A stretch of 43,808 nt of DNA, from positions 1-43,808 of the forward strand of contig NZ_AUMH01000023.1 in assembly GCF_000430585.1 (NCBI RefSeq). The letters run 5' to 3'. A program made the translations under genes and the position numbers. Below the pieces are notes generated by a model. It did not search any database. It was not told the origin of the DNA and was given only the letters and a program-made list of their open reading frames with translations. Positions 17,671 through 26,335 of this stretch are shown here, one piece after another; positions within the stretch are counted from its first letter, which is position 1, and each line of letters opens with the position of its first letter. Source of the stretch: Alicyclobacillus herbarius DSM 13609. GTDB taxonomy: Bacteria; Bacillota; Bacilli; Alicyclobacillales; Alicyclobacillaceae.

Positions 17671-19112
17671 GGACGAGGGGGCTGAAGGCGTCCTTCTTGC
17701 GCGAGACAACCCTGCTGGTGGGCGGTACCGCGCTGGCGCAAGGGATGGCCATTCTCGCCACACCACTACTCACACGGGTGTACGGACCTGCCGATTTTGG
17801 CGTCTACGCCACGTACACGAGCCTGCTGTCGATTCTCGCCGTTCCGGTGTGTCTGCGCTATGAACAGGCGATTGTGCTGCCCGAAGACGATGTGGAATCG
17901 CTGCGCGTGTTGGTGATTTCCTTGTTGGCAACCCTTGGGTTTTCGCTGCTGGTGTTGGCCCTGACCGGGTGGTTTGGAGGTAGCCTGAGTCGGCGACTGC
18001 ACGCTCCCACCCTGGGGAACCGCCTCTGGCTTTTGGCCGTGGCGCTGGCAGCCACCGGGCTCTACCGGGCGCTGAGCGCCTGGGCAAGCCGGCAGGCGCG
18101 CTTTCTCGCGGTGGCGCGGACAAAGGTGACCCAAGTCCTCGGCCAGTGCGCGATTCAGGTGGGCCTGGGCGCTGCCACACACAGTATAACTGGCTTACTG
18201 ATTGGGGATGTGGTGGGTAGAGCGGGCGGATCGACCAGTTTGGCCATGGGATTGTGCCGGCGCAGCGTATGGCAGGGGCTCAGCTGGCGGGAACTGGGAC
18301 GCACCGCCCGCCGCTACGCACGCTTTCCATTGGTGTCCACCTGGGCGAGCCTCTGCAACGCTCTCAGCCTGCAGCTGCCACCGCTTTTAATGGAAGGGTT
18401 GTTCAATCCCACGGTAGCCGGCTGGTACTCCTTGTCCTACCGCGTCCTGGCGGCGCCCTTGACGCTGATTGGCCAGGCGGTAGGACAGGTGTTTTACACC
18501 CGGGCGGCGCGCCTGACCGACGATAATTCCCAACTCGCACGCCTGACGAGCGGCGTGGCGGTGTACCTCTTGGCTGCGGGCATGCCGCTGTTTACGTGGC
18601 TCGCGGTAGCGGGCGAGCAGGTGTTTACGCTCGTGTTTGGATCCCACTGGAGCACCTCCGGCGTGTATGCGAGTTGGCTGTGTCCGTGGTTCCTAGTGTG
18701 GATGGTCAGCAATCCCCTAAGCAATCTGCTGTTCATTCGCAATTGGCAAGGCTTGAACCTGGCGGTCACTCTGGGGGAACTAACGACGCGGGTGGCCTCG
18801 GTATGGGTGGCGAGTGTGTGGGCGTCGCCGGAGTGGGCGATGCGCCTGCTCTCCGGCGCCGGTGTCGGTGTGGCCGTGTTGTCCCTCTGCCTGTTCCTGC
18901 GGGCCGCTCGCGCCTCGCGGGTCCAGATGTTGGCACGGATGTGTCTAGTGCTGATGACGGCACTGCCGTTTGTTCCTTTGTACCTGGTTGCACGAGCGTT
19001 CCCGATGCCGGGGTTTTGGCTGCTCTCCGTCGTGGGGATTGGCCTGCACTACGTCGCCTTGGGGCTGCTCCTGTTTTGGCAATCGGGCAAACGGTGGGGG
19101 TGGACAGCGTGA
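17646..19112 (+). CDS. Polysaccharide flippase (Wzx/MATE-like membrane protein)
   Basis: This 488-residue, highly hydrophobic protein has roughly 12-14 predicted membrane segments and the N-terminal family pattern LLVGGTALAQGMAILATPLLTRVYGPADFG. It probably flips lipid-linked repeat units across the membrane. ATG 17646 lies 25 bases inside wbpE with GAGGTG at 17634-17639; GTG 17667 would give a GTGA overlap like its neighbours and is a fair alternative. The order flippase, glycosyltransferase, polymerase supports a Wzx/Wzy-type pathway. Confidence 0.87.
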   Translation: MGHVALGVRTRGLKASFLRETTLLVGGTALAQGMAILATPLLTRVYGPADFGVYATYTSLLSILAVPVCLRYEQAIVLPEDDVESLRVLVISLLATLGFSLLVLALTGWFGGSLSRRLHAPTLGNRLWLLAVALAATGLYRALSAWASRQARFLAVARTKVTQVLGQCAIQVGLGAATHSITGLLIGDVVGRAGGSTSLAMGLCRRSVWQGLSWRELGRTARRYARFPLVSTWASLCNALSLQLPPLLMEGLFNPTVAGWYSLSYRVLAAPLTLIGQAVGQVFYTRAARLTDDNSQLARLTSGVAVYLLAAGMPLFTWLAVAGEQVFTLVFGSHWSTSGVYASWLCPWFLVWMVSNPLSNLLFIRNWQGLNLAVTLGELTTRVASVWVASVWASPEWAMRLLSGAGVGVAVLSLCLFLRAARASRVQMLARMCLVLMTALPFVPLYLVARAFPMPGFWLLSVVGIGLHYVALGLLLFWQSGKRWGWTA

Positions 19113-20374
19113 GAATCATTTATGTCACGTCCAGTTTTCCGTACGGTCCGGGGGAAGCGTTCCTGTTGCCGGAGCTCACCTACCTGCGGGATGCAGGGCA
19201 TGACCTGTGGCTGATCCCGCTGTTTGCCAAGGGGGACGTGGTGCACAGCGGGGCGCAAGCCTTCCTTCCGCAGACACTCGTCTGGCCAAAAGCCAAAGCC
19301 CGGCTCCTGCTCCAGGGGTGGGTTTGGTTGCTGCAGAACCCGGGTCTGACCGTCACCACGGTTCAATCTGTACTCTCCAGCCGGACCTTTGGCATGCGCC
19401 TCCGGAACTTCTACTGCCTCCTGTTGGCCGCAGCTTTGGCCAGTGACTACGGCAGTTGGGAGGCCGACCTGATTCACGCCCACTGGCTGCATTACCCATC
19501 CAGTTTCGCCATGCTGCTCAGCACCCTCACTGGGCTGCCGTGGGTGGCGACCGGCCATCGCAACGACATCCTGGCCGACAACCTCCTCGGTGAGAAACTG
19601 GACTCCGCCGGCTTTGTGCGCTTCATCTCTGAATCAGGCCTAGAGGCGGCTCGCGCTCTCGCTCCAGAGGCAAACTTTCGCCACGCCTGCGTCTTGCACA
19701 TGGGGGTGGATGTGGGACAAATGAGAACGCCAGGGGAAGGGCAAGTTCCGTCGGGACCGCCGGTTCTGTTATGTCCAGCCCGACTCAGCGAGGTCAAGGG
19801 CCAGCGCTACCTGCTGGAGGCGGCGCGCCAGGTGCTTCAACGCGGCCAGAGATTTTCCCTGTGGCTGGCAGGGGATGGGCCGATGCGAAACGAGTTGGAG
19901 ACTCGCGCGAAAGAGTTGGGGCTCGCGGAGGTGGTTCGCTTCCTAGGCGTGGTCGACAACGAGACCCTCAAATCCTGGTATGTACAAGGCGTCGTGCAGG
20001 CGGTCGTCCTGCCCAGCCTGCATGAGGGGATCCCGGTCGCCTTGATGGAAGCGATGAGCTGTGGCGTACCCGTGATTGCCACGGCAGTGGGGGGGACGCC
20101 GGAGTTGGTGCGCGACGGGGCTGGCATCTTGGTGCCGCCTAAAGACGCGACGAGCTTGGCGGACGCGATGGAGCGCATACTGACGGACGCGCAGGCCTGT
20201 GCGGAGATGTCCGCGGCGGCCTCGCGCGTAGTGGCCGAATCGTTTTCGATTGAGCGAATTGGTCCGAAACTGGAGGAACTGCTCGGCCAGCACGTCCGGC
20301 TGACCAGTGGATTATACGGAGACCGTCTGGCCCCATCGGATGCGGCTGTAAGGCCAGCGAGAGAAGAGGTCTGA
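19109..20374 (+). CDS. Glycosyltransferase family 4
   Basis: This 421-residue GT-B enzyme probably adds a sugar to the lipid-linked intermediate. It begins VRIIYVTSSFPYGPGEAFLLPEL, has the central HAHWLHYPSSFAML region, LLCPARLSEVKGQRYLLEA, GDGPMRNELE and the GT4 donor motif with two Glu residues in HEGIPVALMEAMSCGVPVIA, followed by GGTPELV. GTG 19109 makes a GTGA overlap with the flippase stop and has a G-rich site; the frame runs far upstream inside the flippase but only as shadow sequence. Donor and acceptor cannot be read from the sequence. Confidence 0.9.
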   Translation: MRIIYVTSSFPYGPGEAFLLPELTYLRDAGHDLWLIPLFAKGDVVHSGAQAFLPQTLVWPKAKARLLLQGWVWLLQNPGLTVTTVQSVLSSRTFGMRLRNFYCLLLAAALASDYGSWEADLIHAHWLHYPSSFAMLLSTLTGLPWVATGHRNDILADNLLGEKLDSAGFVRFISESGLEAARALAPEANFRHACVLHMGVDVGQMRTPGEGQVPSGPPVLLCPARLSEVKGQRYLLEAARQVLQRGQRFSLWLAGDGPMRNELETRAKELGLAEVVRFLGVVDNETLKSWYVQGVVQAVVLPSLHEGIPVALMEAMSCGVPVIATAVGGTPELVRDGAGILVPPKDATSLADAMERILTDAQACAEMSAAASRVVAESFSIERIGPKLEELLGQHVRLTSGLYGDRLAPSDAAVRPAREEV

Positions 20375-20377
20375 TGT

Positions 20378-22954
20378 GTGATGTCCATGTGGAAAGTGCC
20401 TGTATCGACGAAGTCATCCGCCTTAGCAGGGCCACAGCCGCTGGCGTGGACCATAGTCGAGAACGGTTTTTTATTCTTGTTCCCGCTTACGGCTGCGCTC
20501 GGTCCCTACCTGTTGCCGCTGCATGTTCTGGGAATCAATGCCTATGGGTTTCGCGTTTTCGTGTTGCTTTGTGCGGTTGTGTCGGGTGTGGGCTGGTTAA
20601 GACGGCCGCGTCTGCCGCGTGCTCCGATTCTGATTGGCTACCTCAGTCTGGGTGCGCTGTGGGTCATTTGGGGTGGTCTGTCGCCCCTGTGGGCCGGTAA
20701 GGCGTCTCAACCACTGGCCTTGTTGGATGTGGTGCTCGGCTTTCTCGTTGCACTCCCGCTTGCACGTATTGCGAATCGTCCGGCTGAAGCGCAGCTGGTC
20801 AGTCTGCGCCGCGGTTGGGTTGCCGCCTATCTGGCAGCTTTGGCGGTGGCGGCTTGGGAACTGGTGAGCAATCACCATCTGCCCGGGTATTACGCAGAGC
20901 ACGCCTCGCCATGGAAGCTTCACCACGTAGTCATCGCGACCTTTGAGAACCCCAACAACTACGCTGCGTTTATCACCCTTAGCCTACCCTTTCTGTGGTG
21001 GTCGTGGCGGTGCGGCGGCCGGGTCGCAAAGGGAGTCTACGGTGTCCTGCTGCTGACTGTGCCAGCCCTGCTCGCCCTGACGGCCGGGCGGCTTGGGATT
21101 ATCGGTGCAGTCCTCGCATTGGCCTTGCTCACAGGGTTCCGCGTGCGCACCCTGCGCGGGCTGATCTGGGCCGCCTGCGGCTGGGGCGTGATGTACCTGG
21201 TATTTCAGGCTGGTCTCAGCTTCAGCGCCTCCGACGCGGAGAAAATCCGTCACACCTTAGGTACGCCCACATTCTCTGGTGCCGAACCCCTGGGTTCTAT
21301 CGGCCAGCGTCTGAATCTGATTCGGAACGGAATTCACTTCACCCTTCTCTCTCACGGTTTGGGCTTTGGGCCGGGGAGCTTTGAGTACCTAATGAGCCAC
21401 CACGTAGGTATCTACCCGACCGGCGGCATCATCAATCCGCACAACTTCTGGATGGAGGTGTTGAGCGAATACGGCGTGATTGTGTTCTGCGGCTTGCTGT
21501 TCTGTCTGGCGGCGGTCTTCCTGGCCGCCTGGCGGGTGCGCAGGGACACACCCAAAACACAGGTTAACATTCGTGCCGCCGCTGAGGTGGTTCTGGCCGG
21601 TCTGCCCGGATATGGCTTTGCCGCCATGGAACACAGTTCCTACATTAACCAGCCGGTCAACTGGGCGTTCCTCACTTCCATAATGGCCATGGCGGTTGTG
21701 TTACGCGGCTTGACCGCGTCGGCTGGGGAGAAGATCGAGGCAAGTCAGGAGGGGGACAGCCGTCCACGAGTGGTGCACCTGACCAGCGTCCATGGGGCCA
21801 CAGACACCCGAATTTTCATCAAGGAGTGTCGCACCTTAGCTGCGGCTGGGTATGAGGTGGTCTATCTCGTACCCGGCGGCCAGGGAGGATGGCAGGATGG
21901 CGTGCACATTGTCTCGGTAGGCGACCGAATGAACCATCGGCTGCTGCGGATGACGGTGCAGGTGTGCCGAGTGCTGTGGTGGTGTCTGGCAAATTCCGCG
22001 GACCTCTACCATTTTCACGATCCAGAACTGCTTTGGGTGGGCTGGCTCCTCAAGGCGCTCCGGAGACGGGTTATTTACGACGTGCACGAGGACGTCCCGC
22101 AGCAGATTCTATCACGCCACTGGCTTCCCAGGTGGGTGAAAAAACCGCTCGCTTGGTGGATTGGGCGCTTGGAGCAAGCCACCGTGCGGAAGGTGGATGC
22201 GGTGGTTGCAGCCACCCCTTTTCTCGCCCAGCGCCTTAGGCCTGCTGCCCGGCGCTGCGTGGTGGTGCGAAATTATCCGAGGATTGAGGAATTGAAGCCA
22301 GCAGCACTGGAGAAACGGGCGATCCGTACGCCGGACAAAGCCTTGGTCACCTACGTGGGCGACCTGACGGCGCCGCGCGGGGTGTGTGAGATGGTGGCGG
22401 CGATGGAGAAGGTGAATACCAGATGTGAAGCCGTATTAGCCCTGGCCGGTCACGTTTCTCCCCCAGAGTTGCTCACCCGTCTCAGCCAGACGGCTGCTTG
22501 GCAATACGTCGACTACCAAGGCTGGCTTTCTCGATCCGAGGTGCGAAATCTGTTGCATCGCTCGGATGTCGGGTTGGTGCTGATTCACCCTGAGCCTCGC
22601 TATCAGCAGGCGTATCCGGTGAAGCTGTTCGAGTACATGGCGGCGGGCGTGCCAGTGGTGGCCTCCAATTTTCCAGTCTGGCGCGAGATTGTGGAAGGCA
22701 GTCAGTGCGGGCTGTGTGTCAATCCACTCGATGTTGACGCCATCGCGGAGGCTGTCTGCTGGATCTTGGAGCATCCCCAGGCGGCTCGGGCCATGGGCCA
22801 AAACGGGCAGGCGGCGGTTTGCTCTCGCTACAGCTGGGACTCCGAGGCAGAGGCGCTGCTGGCATTGTATGGCGACCTGCTGGGCCTCCCTGCGGCGAAA
22901 AATTTCCCTGTCGAAGACGCACCCGTCTGGGCGTCGGCCAGCGCGCTGAAATAG
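20378..22954 (+). CDS. O-antigen polymerase/ligase-like membrane protein fused to a GT4 glycosyltransferase
   Basis: This 858-residue protein is made of two normally separate proteins. Residues about 1-450 form a multi-membrane O-antigen ligase/Wzy-like domain with the signature region LLSHGLGFGPGSFEY and NPHNFWMEVLSEYG. Residues about 462-835 are a complete GT4: VVHLTSVHGATDTRIFIKEC, YHFHDPELLWVG, YDVHEDVPQQ, YVGDLTAPRGVCEM and KLFEYMAAGVPVVA. GTG 20378 or ATG 20381 follow AGAGG at 20364-20369. At the junction (21747-21755) AGGAGGGGG lies 14 bases before GTG 21770, so the transferase may also be made alone. The protein is likely to polymerise or ligate repeat units and also build them. Confidence 0.85.
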   Translation: MMSMWKVPVSTKSSALAGPQPLAWTIVENGFLFLFPLTAALGPYLLPLHVLGINAYGFRVFVLLCAVVSGVGWLRRPRLPRAPILIGYLSLGALWVIWGGLSPLWAGKASQPLALLDVVLGFLVALPLARIANRPAEAQLVSLRRGWVAAYLAALAVAAWELVSNHHLPGYYAEHASPWKLHHVVIATFENPNNYAAFITLSLPFLWWSWRCGGRVAKGVYGVLLLTVPALLALTAGRLGIIGAVLALALLTGFRVRTLRGLIWAACGWGVMYLVFQAGLSFSASDAEKIRHTLGTPTFSGAEPLGSIGQRLNLIRNGIHFTLLSHGLGFGPGSFEYLMSHHVGIYPTGGIINPHNFWMEVLSEYGVIVFCGLLFCLAAVFLAAWRVRRDTPKTQVNIRAAAEVVLAGLPGYGFAAMEHSSYINQPVNWAFLTSIMAMAVVLRGLTASAGEKIEASQEGDSRPRVVHLTSVHGATDTRIFIKECRTLAAAGYEVVYLVPGGQGGWQDGVHIVSVGDRMNHRLLRMTVQVCRVLWWCLANSADLYHFHDPELLWVGWLLKALRRRVIYDVHEDVPQQILSRHWLPRWVKKPLAWWIGRLEQATVRKVDAVVAATPFLAQRLRPAARRCVVVRNYPRIEELKPAALEKRAIRTPDKALVTYVGDLTAPRGVCEMVAAMEKVNTRCEAVLALAGHVSPPELLTRLSQTAAWQYVDYQGWLSRSEVRNLLHRSDVGLVLIHPEPRYQQAYPVKLFEYMAAGVPVVASNFPVWREIVEGSQCGLCVNPLDVDAIAEAVCWILEHPQAARAMGQNGQAAVCSRYSWDSEAEALLALYGDLLGLPAAKNFPVEDAPVWASASALK

Positions 22955-22956
22955 CA

Positions 22957-22980
22957 GGTCCGGAAAAGCAAGTCCGGACC
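22957..22980 (+). other. Intercistronic hairpin with TCCGGA core
   Basis: GGTCCGGA (22957-22964) and TCCGGACC (22973-22980) form an 8-bp stem with an 8-nt loop just after the fusion-gene stop. It resembles the hairpin at 9129-9150 and has no T-run. Confidence 0.55.
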
Positions 22981-23002
22981 AACCTCTGAAAGGGTGACGT
23001 AC

Positions 23003-24151
23003 GTGAGTACCGGGTTTTGGCTGACCGTGCTGCTGATCGTTTTTCCATACACCGGATACCCGTGCTTGCTGTGGGCGCTGACAAAATGTATGCGGACACC
23101 GCAGAAATCGCGAACACCTGACTCCGTCGGGCCTGCGGCGTCCTTGCCGTCGGTGAGCCTCATTATCTCGGCGTACAACGAGGCCGACGTCATTGAGGAC
23201 AAACTGCGTAACACGCTCGCCATGGATTATCCCAACCTGGAGGTGGTCGTGGTTTCGGACGGATCGACCGATGACACGGAGGACATTGTCGCTCGGTTTG
23301 CGGACGCTGGTGTGCGGCTTGTGGGCCTGCCTCAGAATCAGGGGAAAACCGCGGCACAAAACTGCGCGGTAGAGGTCTGCCGCGGGGATATCCTGGTTTT
23401 TTCTGACGCCAACTCCATGTACGCTCCAGACGCCATCTCGGAGCTGGTAAGGCCGTTTGCCGACGCCAATGTGGGCTGTGTTTGCGGCGAGCTTCGGTAT
23501 ACGTCGCCAAGTTCGGGCGGATCGGCCGCGGAGGAAGGCGTCTACTGGCGGTTCGAGCGCTGGATAAAGCGACTGGAGGGCCGCCTGGGATTGCTGTTAG
23601 GGGCAAACGGCTCCATTTATGCCGTCCGGCGTGCATGCTACGTTCCCCTTCCGGCTGACATCATCAGTGACCTGGTGGAGCCGCTCTTCGTCTTAGCGCA
23701 GGGTAGGCGCGTGGTCTACGTCCCGAGCGCATATGCCATGGAGTCGACGTCCAGCACAATGGGGGTCGAGTTTCGCCGCAAACGCCGCATTGTCACCCGC
23801 AGTCTGCGCGGGGCGTGGTATGCAAGGCGCATTCTTTCGCCCTGGCGGCACCCACTGTTGACGCTCTTGTTCCTCAGCCATAAAGGGTTGCGCTGGCTGG
23901 CGCCCGCCTTGTTGGTGGCTGCGTTCTGGTTGAACGCCCGTTTGGCCCTTAAGTCAGAGACTTACGCGGTGTTACTCACCATGCAACTCGTGTTCTACCT
24001 GTTGGCTGGGATTGGCGTGTTGGCGCCGCGGCTGAAGAGTCGGCTGGTCACGCTGCCGACCTACTTCTGCGTCGTGCATACGGCCGCGTTATTAGGGCTG
24101 TGGCACGCTATCTGCGGCGGCAAGGTGGTCACCTGGAAGCCGTCGCGCTAA
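23003..24151 (+). CDS. Membrane glycosyltransferase family 2
   Basis: This 382-residue GT2 enzyme has one N-terminal membrane segment, a GT-A domain (SLIISAYNEADVIEDKL, VVVSDGSTDDT, the DXD-like FSDANSMY, GANGSIYAVRR, DLVEPLFVLAQGRRVVY) and about three C-terminal membrane segments. This topology resembles N-acetylglucosaminyl- and hyaluronan-type transferases. GTG 23003 is preferred because GAAAGGGTGA ends six bases upstream; GTG 22994 lies within that site. It follows the polymerase fusion and precedes UDP-glucose dehydrogenase. Its exact product is unknown. Confidence 0.87.
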   Translation: MSTGFWLTVLLIVFPYTGYPCLLWALTKCMRTPQKSRTPDSVGPAASLPSVSLIISAYNEADVIEDKLRNTLAMDYPNLEVVVVSDGSTDDTEDIVARFADAGVRLVGLPQNQGKTAAQNCAVEVCRGDILVFSDANSMYAPDAISELVRPFADANVGCVCGELRYTSPSSGGSAAEEGVYWRFERWIKRLEGRLGLLLGANGSIYAVRRACYVPLPADIISDLVEPLFVLAQGRRVVYVPSAYAMESTSSTMGVEFRRKRRIVTRSLRGAWYARRILSPWRHPLLTLLFLSHKGLRWLAPALLVAAFWLNARLALKSETYAVLLTMQLVFYLLAGIGVLAPRLKSRLVTLPTYFCVVHTAALLGLWHAICGGKVVTWKPSR

Positions 24152-24209
24152 GGCCTGCACGCTGCCGTGTCTCAGGCGTGGGAACTTCATTCACTACGAG
24201 GTGAGAAAC

Positions 24210-25520
24210 GTGAAGGTGATTGTGATTGGCGCGGGGTACGTCGGTTTGGTCACGGCCGTTTGCCTCGCGGAGCTGGGGCATCAGGTGACGGTCCACGATA
24301 CGGATGCGGATAAAATCAGCCGCTTGCAGGCCGGGCGAACGCCGTTTTACGAGCCTGGACTGGAGCAAGCACTGCAGACGCAGGTGAATCTGGGACGGCT
24401 GGAGTTTGTTGGTACCGTGAGAGCGGACTGTGACTGGCAGGTGGCGCTGGTGGCGGTGGGTACACCCGCAGACGCGGACGGCGGGGCTGATCTGCGGGCG
24501 GTGTTTGCCGCGGCTGCGACCTTGGCCCGCACCTTGCCACTCGGGGCGGTGGTCGCGTTGAAAAGCACAGTGCCGGTGGGGACGGCCAACCGGATTGGCA
24601 GGTGGCTTGCCATTCACGGACGCGAGGATTTGCGAGTCGCTTCTGTACCGGAGTTCCTTCGGGAAGGCTCGGCCCTTGCCGACGCTCGCCAGCCCAATCG
24701 CCTCGTTATCGGCGTAGAGGACGAGGGTGCGTTGACGGTGTTGCGAGAACTGTATGCCGGGGTTGACGCCCCGGTGGTTTACTGCGACTGCGCCAGCGCG
24801 GAAATGACGAAGTATGCGTCCAACGCCTTCCTGGCGACGAAAATCTCGTTCATTAACGAGATTGCCAACATCTGCGAACGGACGGGAGCGGACGTCCGGC
24901 GTGTAGCTGAGGGCATGGGACTTGATCCACGCATCGGACCGGATTTTCTCCGCGCCGGGCTGGGCTACGGCGGGTCCTGCTTTCCCAAAGACACGCAGGC
25001 GTTGGTGCGCATCGCCGGGGATGTGGACTATGACTTTCAACTCCTCAAGGCGGTAGTCCGCCGCAATCAGGAGCAACGAACCGAGCCGGTGCGGCAGTTG
25101 ACGGAGTGGCTGGGGGATTTGTCCGGGAGGCAGGTGGTGTTGTTGGGCGTAGCCTTCAAGCCCCACACCGATGATGTCCGCGAGTCTCCAGCGCTGGACC
25201 TAGTCGCCTGGTTGTGGCAGCGCGGCGCCAGAATGCGTTTGGTCGATCCGGTGGTCCGCCGCGTCCTTTTGCCGGAGCTGGGTGTGGTCAAGGTGATGTC
25301 GGATGCCTACACAGCGCTTTCTGGCGCGGATGCGGCCGTGCTGGTGACGGAATGGCCAGAGTTTGTCCAACTGGATTGGCTGCGGGTGCGACAGGCGATG
25401 CGGCAGCCGTTTCTATTCGATGGCCGTAACGTATTAAATCCGCAACAGATGTTGGCTATGGGCTTCACCTTCCGTAATTTTGGCTGCCGTACACTGCGCC
25501 TGGCCGGCCAACTGAAGTGA
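24210..25520 (+). CDS. UDP-glucose 6-dehydrogenase
   Basis: This enzyme makes UDP-glucuronate from UDP-glucose with NAD+. The 436-residue protein has VIVIGAGYVGLVTAVCLAELGH, VAVGTPADADGGADL, STVPVGTAN, VPEFLREGSA, NAFLATKISFINE and the catalytic Cys in LGYGGSCFPKDTQAL, then GVAFKPHTDDVRESPAL. The GGSCFPKD form marks UDP-glucose rather than UDP-HexNAc dehydrogenases. GTG 24210 has GAGGTGAG at 24198-24205. It is the last gene of the polysaccharide locus and supplies a second uronate precursor besides that from wbpA. Confidence 0.92.
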   Translation: MKVIVIGAGYVGLVTAVCLAELGHQVTVHDTDADKISRLQAGRTPFYEPGLEQALQTQVNLGRLEFVGTVRADCDWQVALVAVGTPADADGGADLRAVFAAAATLARTLPLGAVVALKSTVPVGTANRIGRWLAIHGREDLRVASVPEFLREGSALADARQPNRLVIGVEDEGALTVLRELYAGVDAPVVYCDCASAEMTKYASNAFLATKISFINEIANICERTGADVRRVAEGMGLDPRIGPDFLRAGLGYGGSCFPKDTQALVRIAGDVDYDFQLLKAVVRRNQEQRTEPVRQLTEWLGDLSGRQVVLLGVAFKPHTDDVRESPALDLVAWLWQRGARMRLVDPVVRRVLLPELGVVKVMSDAYTALSGADAAVLVTEWPEFVQLDWLRVRQAMRQPFLFDGRNVLNPQQMLAMGFTFRNFGCRTLRLAGQLK

Positions 25521-25640
25521 CGGTTGACGGAAGCGGCGGTCCAGTAGCCAAGAGAAGCGATGGCCGACCAAAGATCCGAGCCTGTAGCCGGTTTTATCCC
25601 TCAACGAGGGCGGATTGTTATGTTGTGCAAAAAATATCAT

Positions 25641-25672
25641 ACTATTGTATAGTGGGACATGATTGCGATAAT
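25641..25672 (+). promoter_or_regulatory. Putative promoter and palindrome upstream of the Mo-hydroxylase operon
   Basis: TGC-GATAAT (GATAAT 25667-25672, preceded by TGn) resembles an extended -10. Just upstream is a short perfect palindrome, ACTAT-TGT-ATAGT (25641-25653), in an AT-rich patch that contrasts with the GC-rich surroundings. The region from 25521 to 25768 holds no gene. Confidence 0.4.
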
Positions 25673-25768
25673 ACAGGGGGAGTGATACCATCTCTAGTAA
25701 ATAAGTAGCAATCTTTGATAGACCTCTTGCCGGATTCGCTCCTCGACGTCAAAGGAGGAATGGCCAAG

Positions 25769-26335
25769 TTGGAAGGCACGAAGTGTTCCATCACGGTGTC
25801 GGTAAACGGGACGTCCTATACGCGGGAAGTGGAGCCGCGTCTGCTGTTGGTCCACTTTTTGCGTGACGAGCTGGGGTTGACCGGGACACACGTGGGCTGC
25901 GATACCAGCCAGTGTGGCGCATGCACGGTGCTCTTGGAGGGGAAGGCGGTCAAGTCGTGCACCGTACTGGCGGTGCAGGCCGACGGATTGAACGTGACGA
26001 CGATTGAGGGGCTGGGGAAAATCGACCAGCTCCACCCGGTGCAGGAAGGTTTTTGGGAGAAGCACGGGCTACAGTGCGGATTTTGCACGCCCGGCGTGAT
26101 TATGACGGCAGCCGGGCTGTTGGCGGACAACCCACACCCAAGTGAAGCGGAGATCCGCGAAGGATTGGAAGGGGTTATCTGTCGCTGCACAGGGTATCAG
26201 AACATCGTCCGGGCTGTGCAGTACGCGGCAGAGCGGACGACCGCGTCGCAACCTCAGCCGGAGGTGCAGGTGGCTGCAACGCGGGTGGAGGAAAGCGGTT
26301 CCACTCGCGATTCGGAAGGGGGGACAAAGGGATGA
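25769..26335 (+). CDS. Molybdenum hydroxylase 2Fe-2S subunit (CoxS/XdhE-like)
   Basis: This small subunit passes electrons between the Mo centre and FAD through two [2Fe-2S] clusters. It has the plant-ferredoxin motif [22 protein letters not shown]-like Cys spacing and the second-cluster motifs CGFCTPG and CRCTG, all complete. TTG 25769 is chosen because AGGAGG (25753-25758) is 10 bases away; ATG 25760 is only one base from that site, though it would be used if the spacing rule fails. The protein has 188 residues; the last 30, after the cluster domain, are poorly conserved. It is the first gene of the operon and overlaps the large subunit by four bases. Confidence 0.92.
   Translation: MEGTKCSITVSVNGTSYTREVEPRLLLVHFLRDELGLTGTHVGCDTSQCGACTVLLEGKAVKSCTVLAVQADGLNVTTIEGLGKIDQLHPVQEGFWEKHGLQCGFCTPGVIMTAAGLLADNPHPSEAEIREGLEGVICRCTGYQNIVRAVQYAAERTTASQPQPEVQVAATRVEESGSTRDSEGGTKG

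Noticed and set aside
18596-19108. N-terminal extension of the GT4 at 19109
   Set aside because: It lies wholly inside the flippase gene, in another frame; the real start is GTG 19109 with a GTGA overlap.
25598-25610. CCCTC-AAC-GAGGG hairpin after the UDP-glucose dehydrogenase
   Set aside because: Only five base pairs and no T-run on either strand, so it is not called as a terminator.
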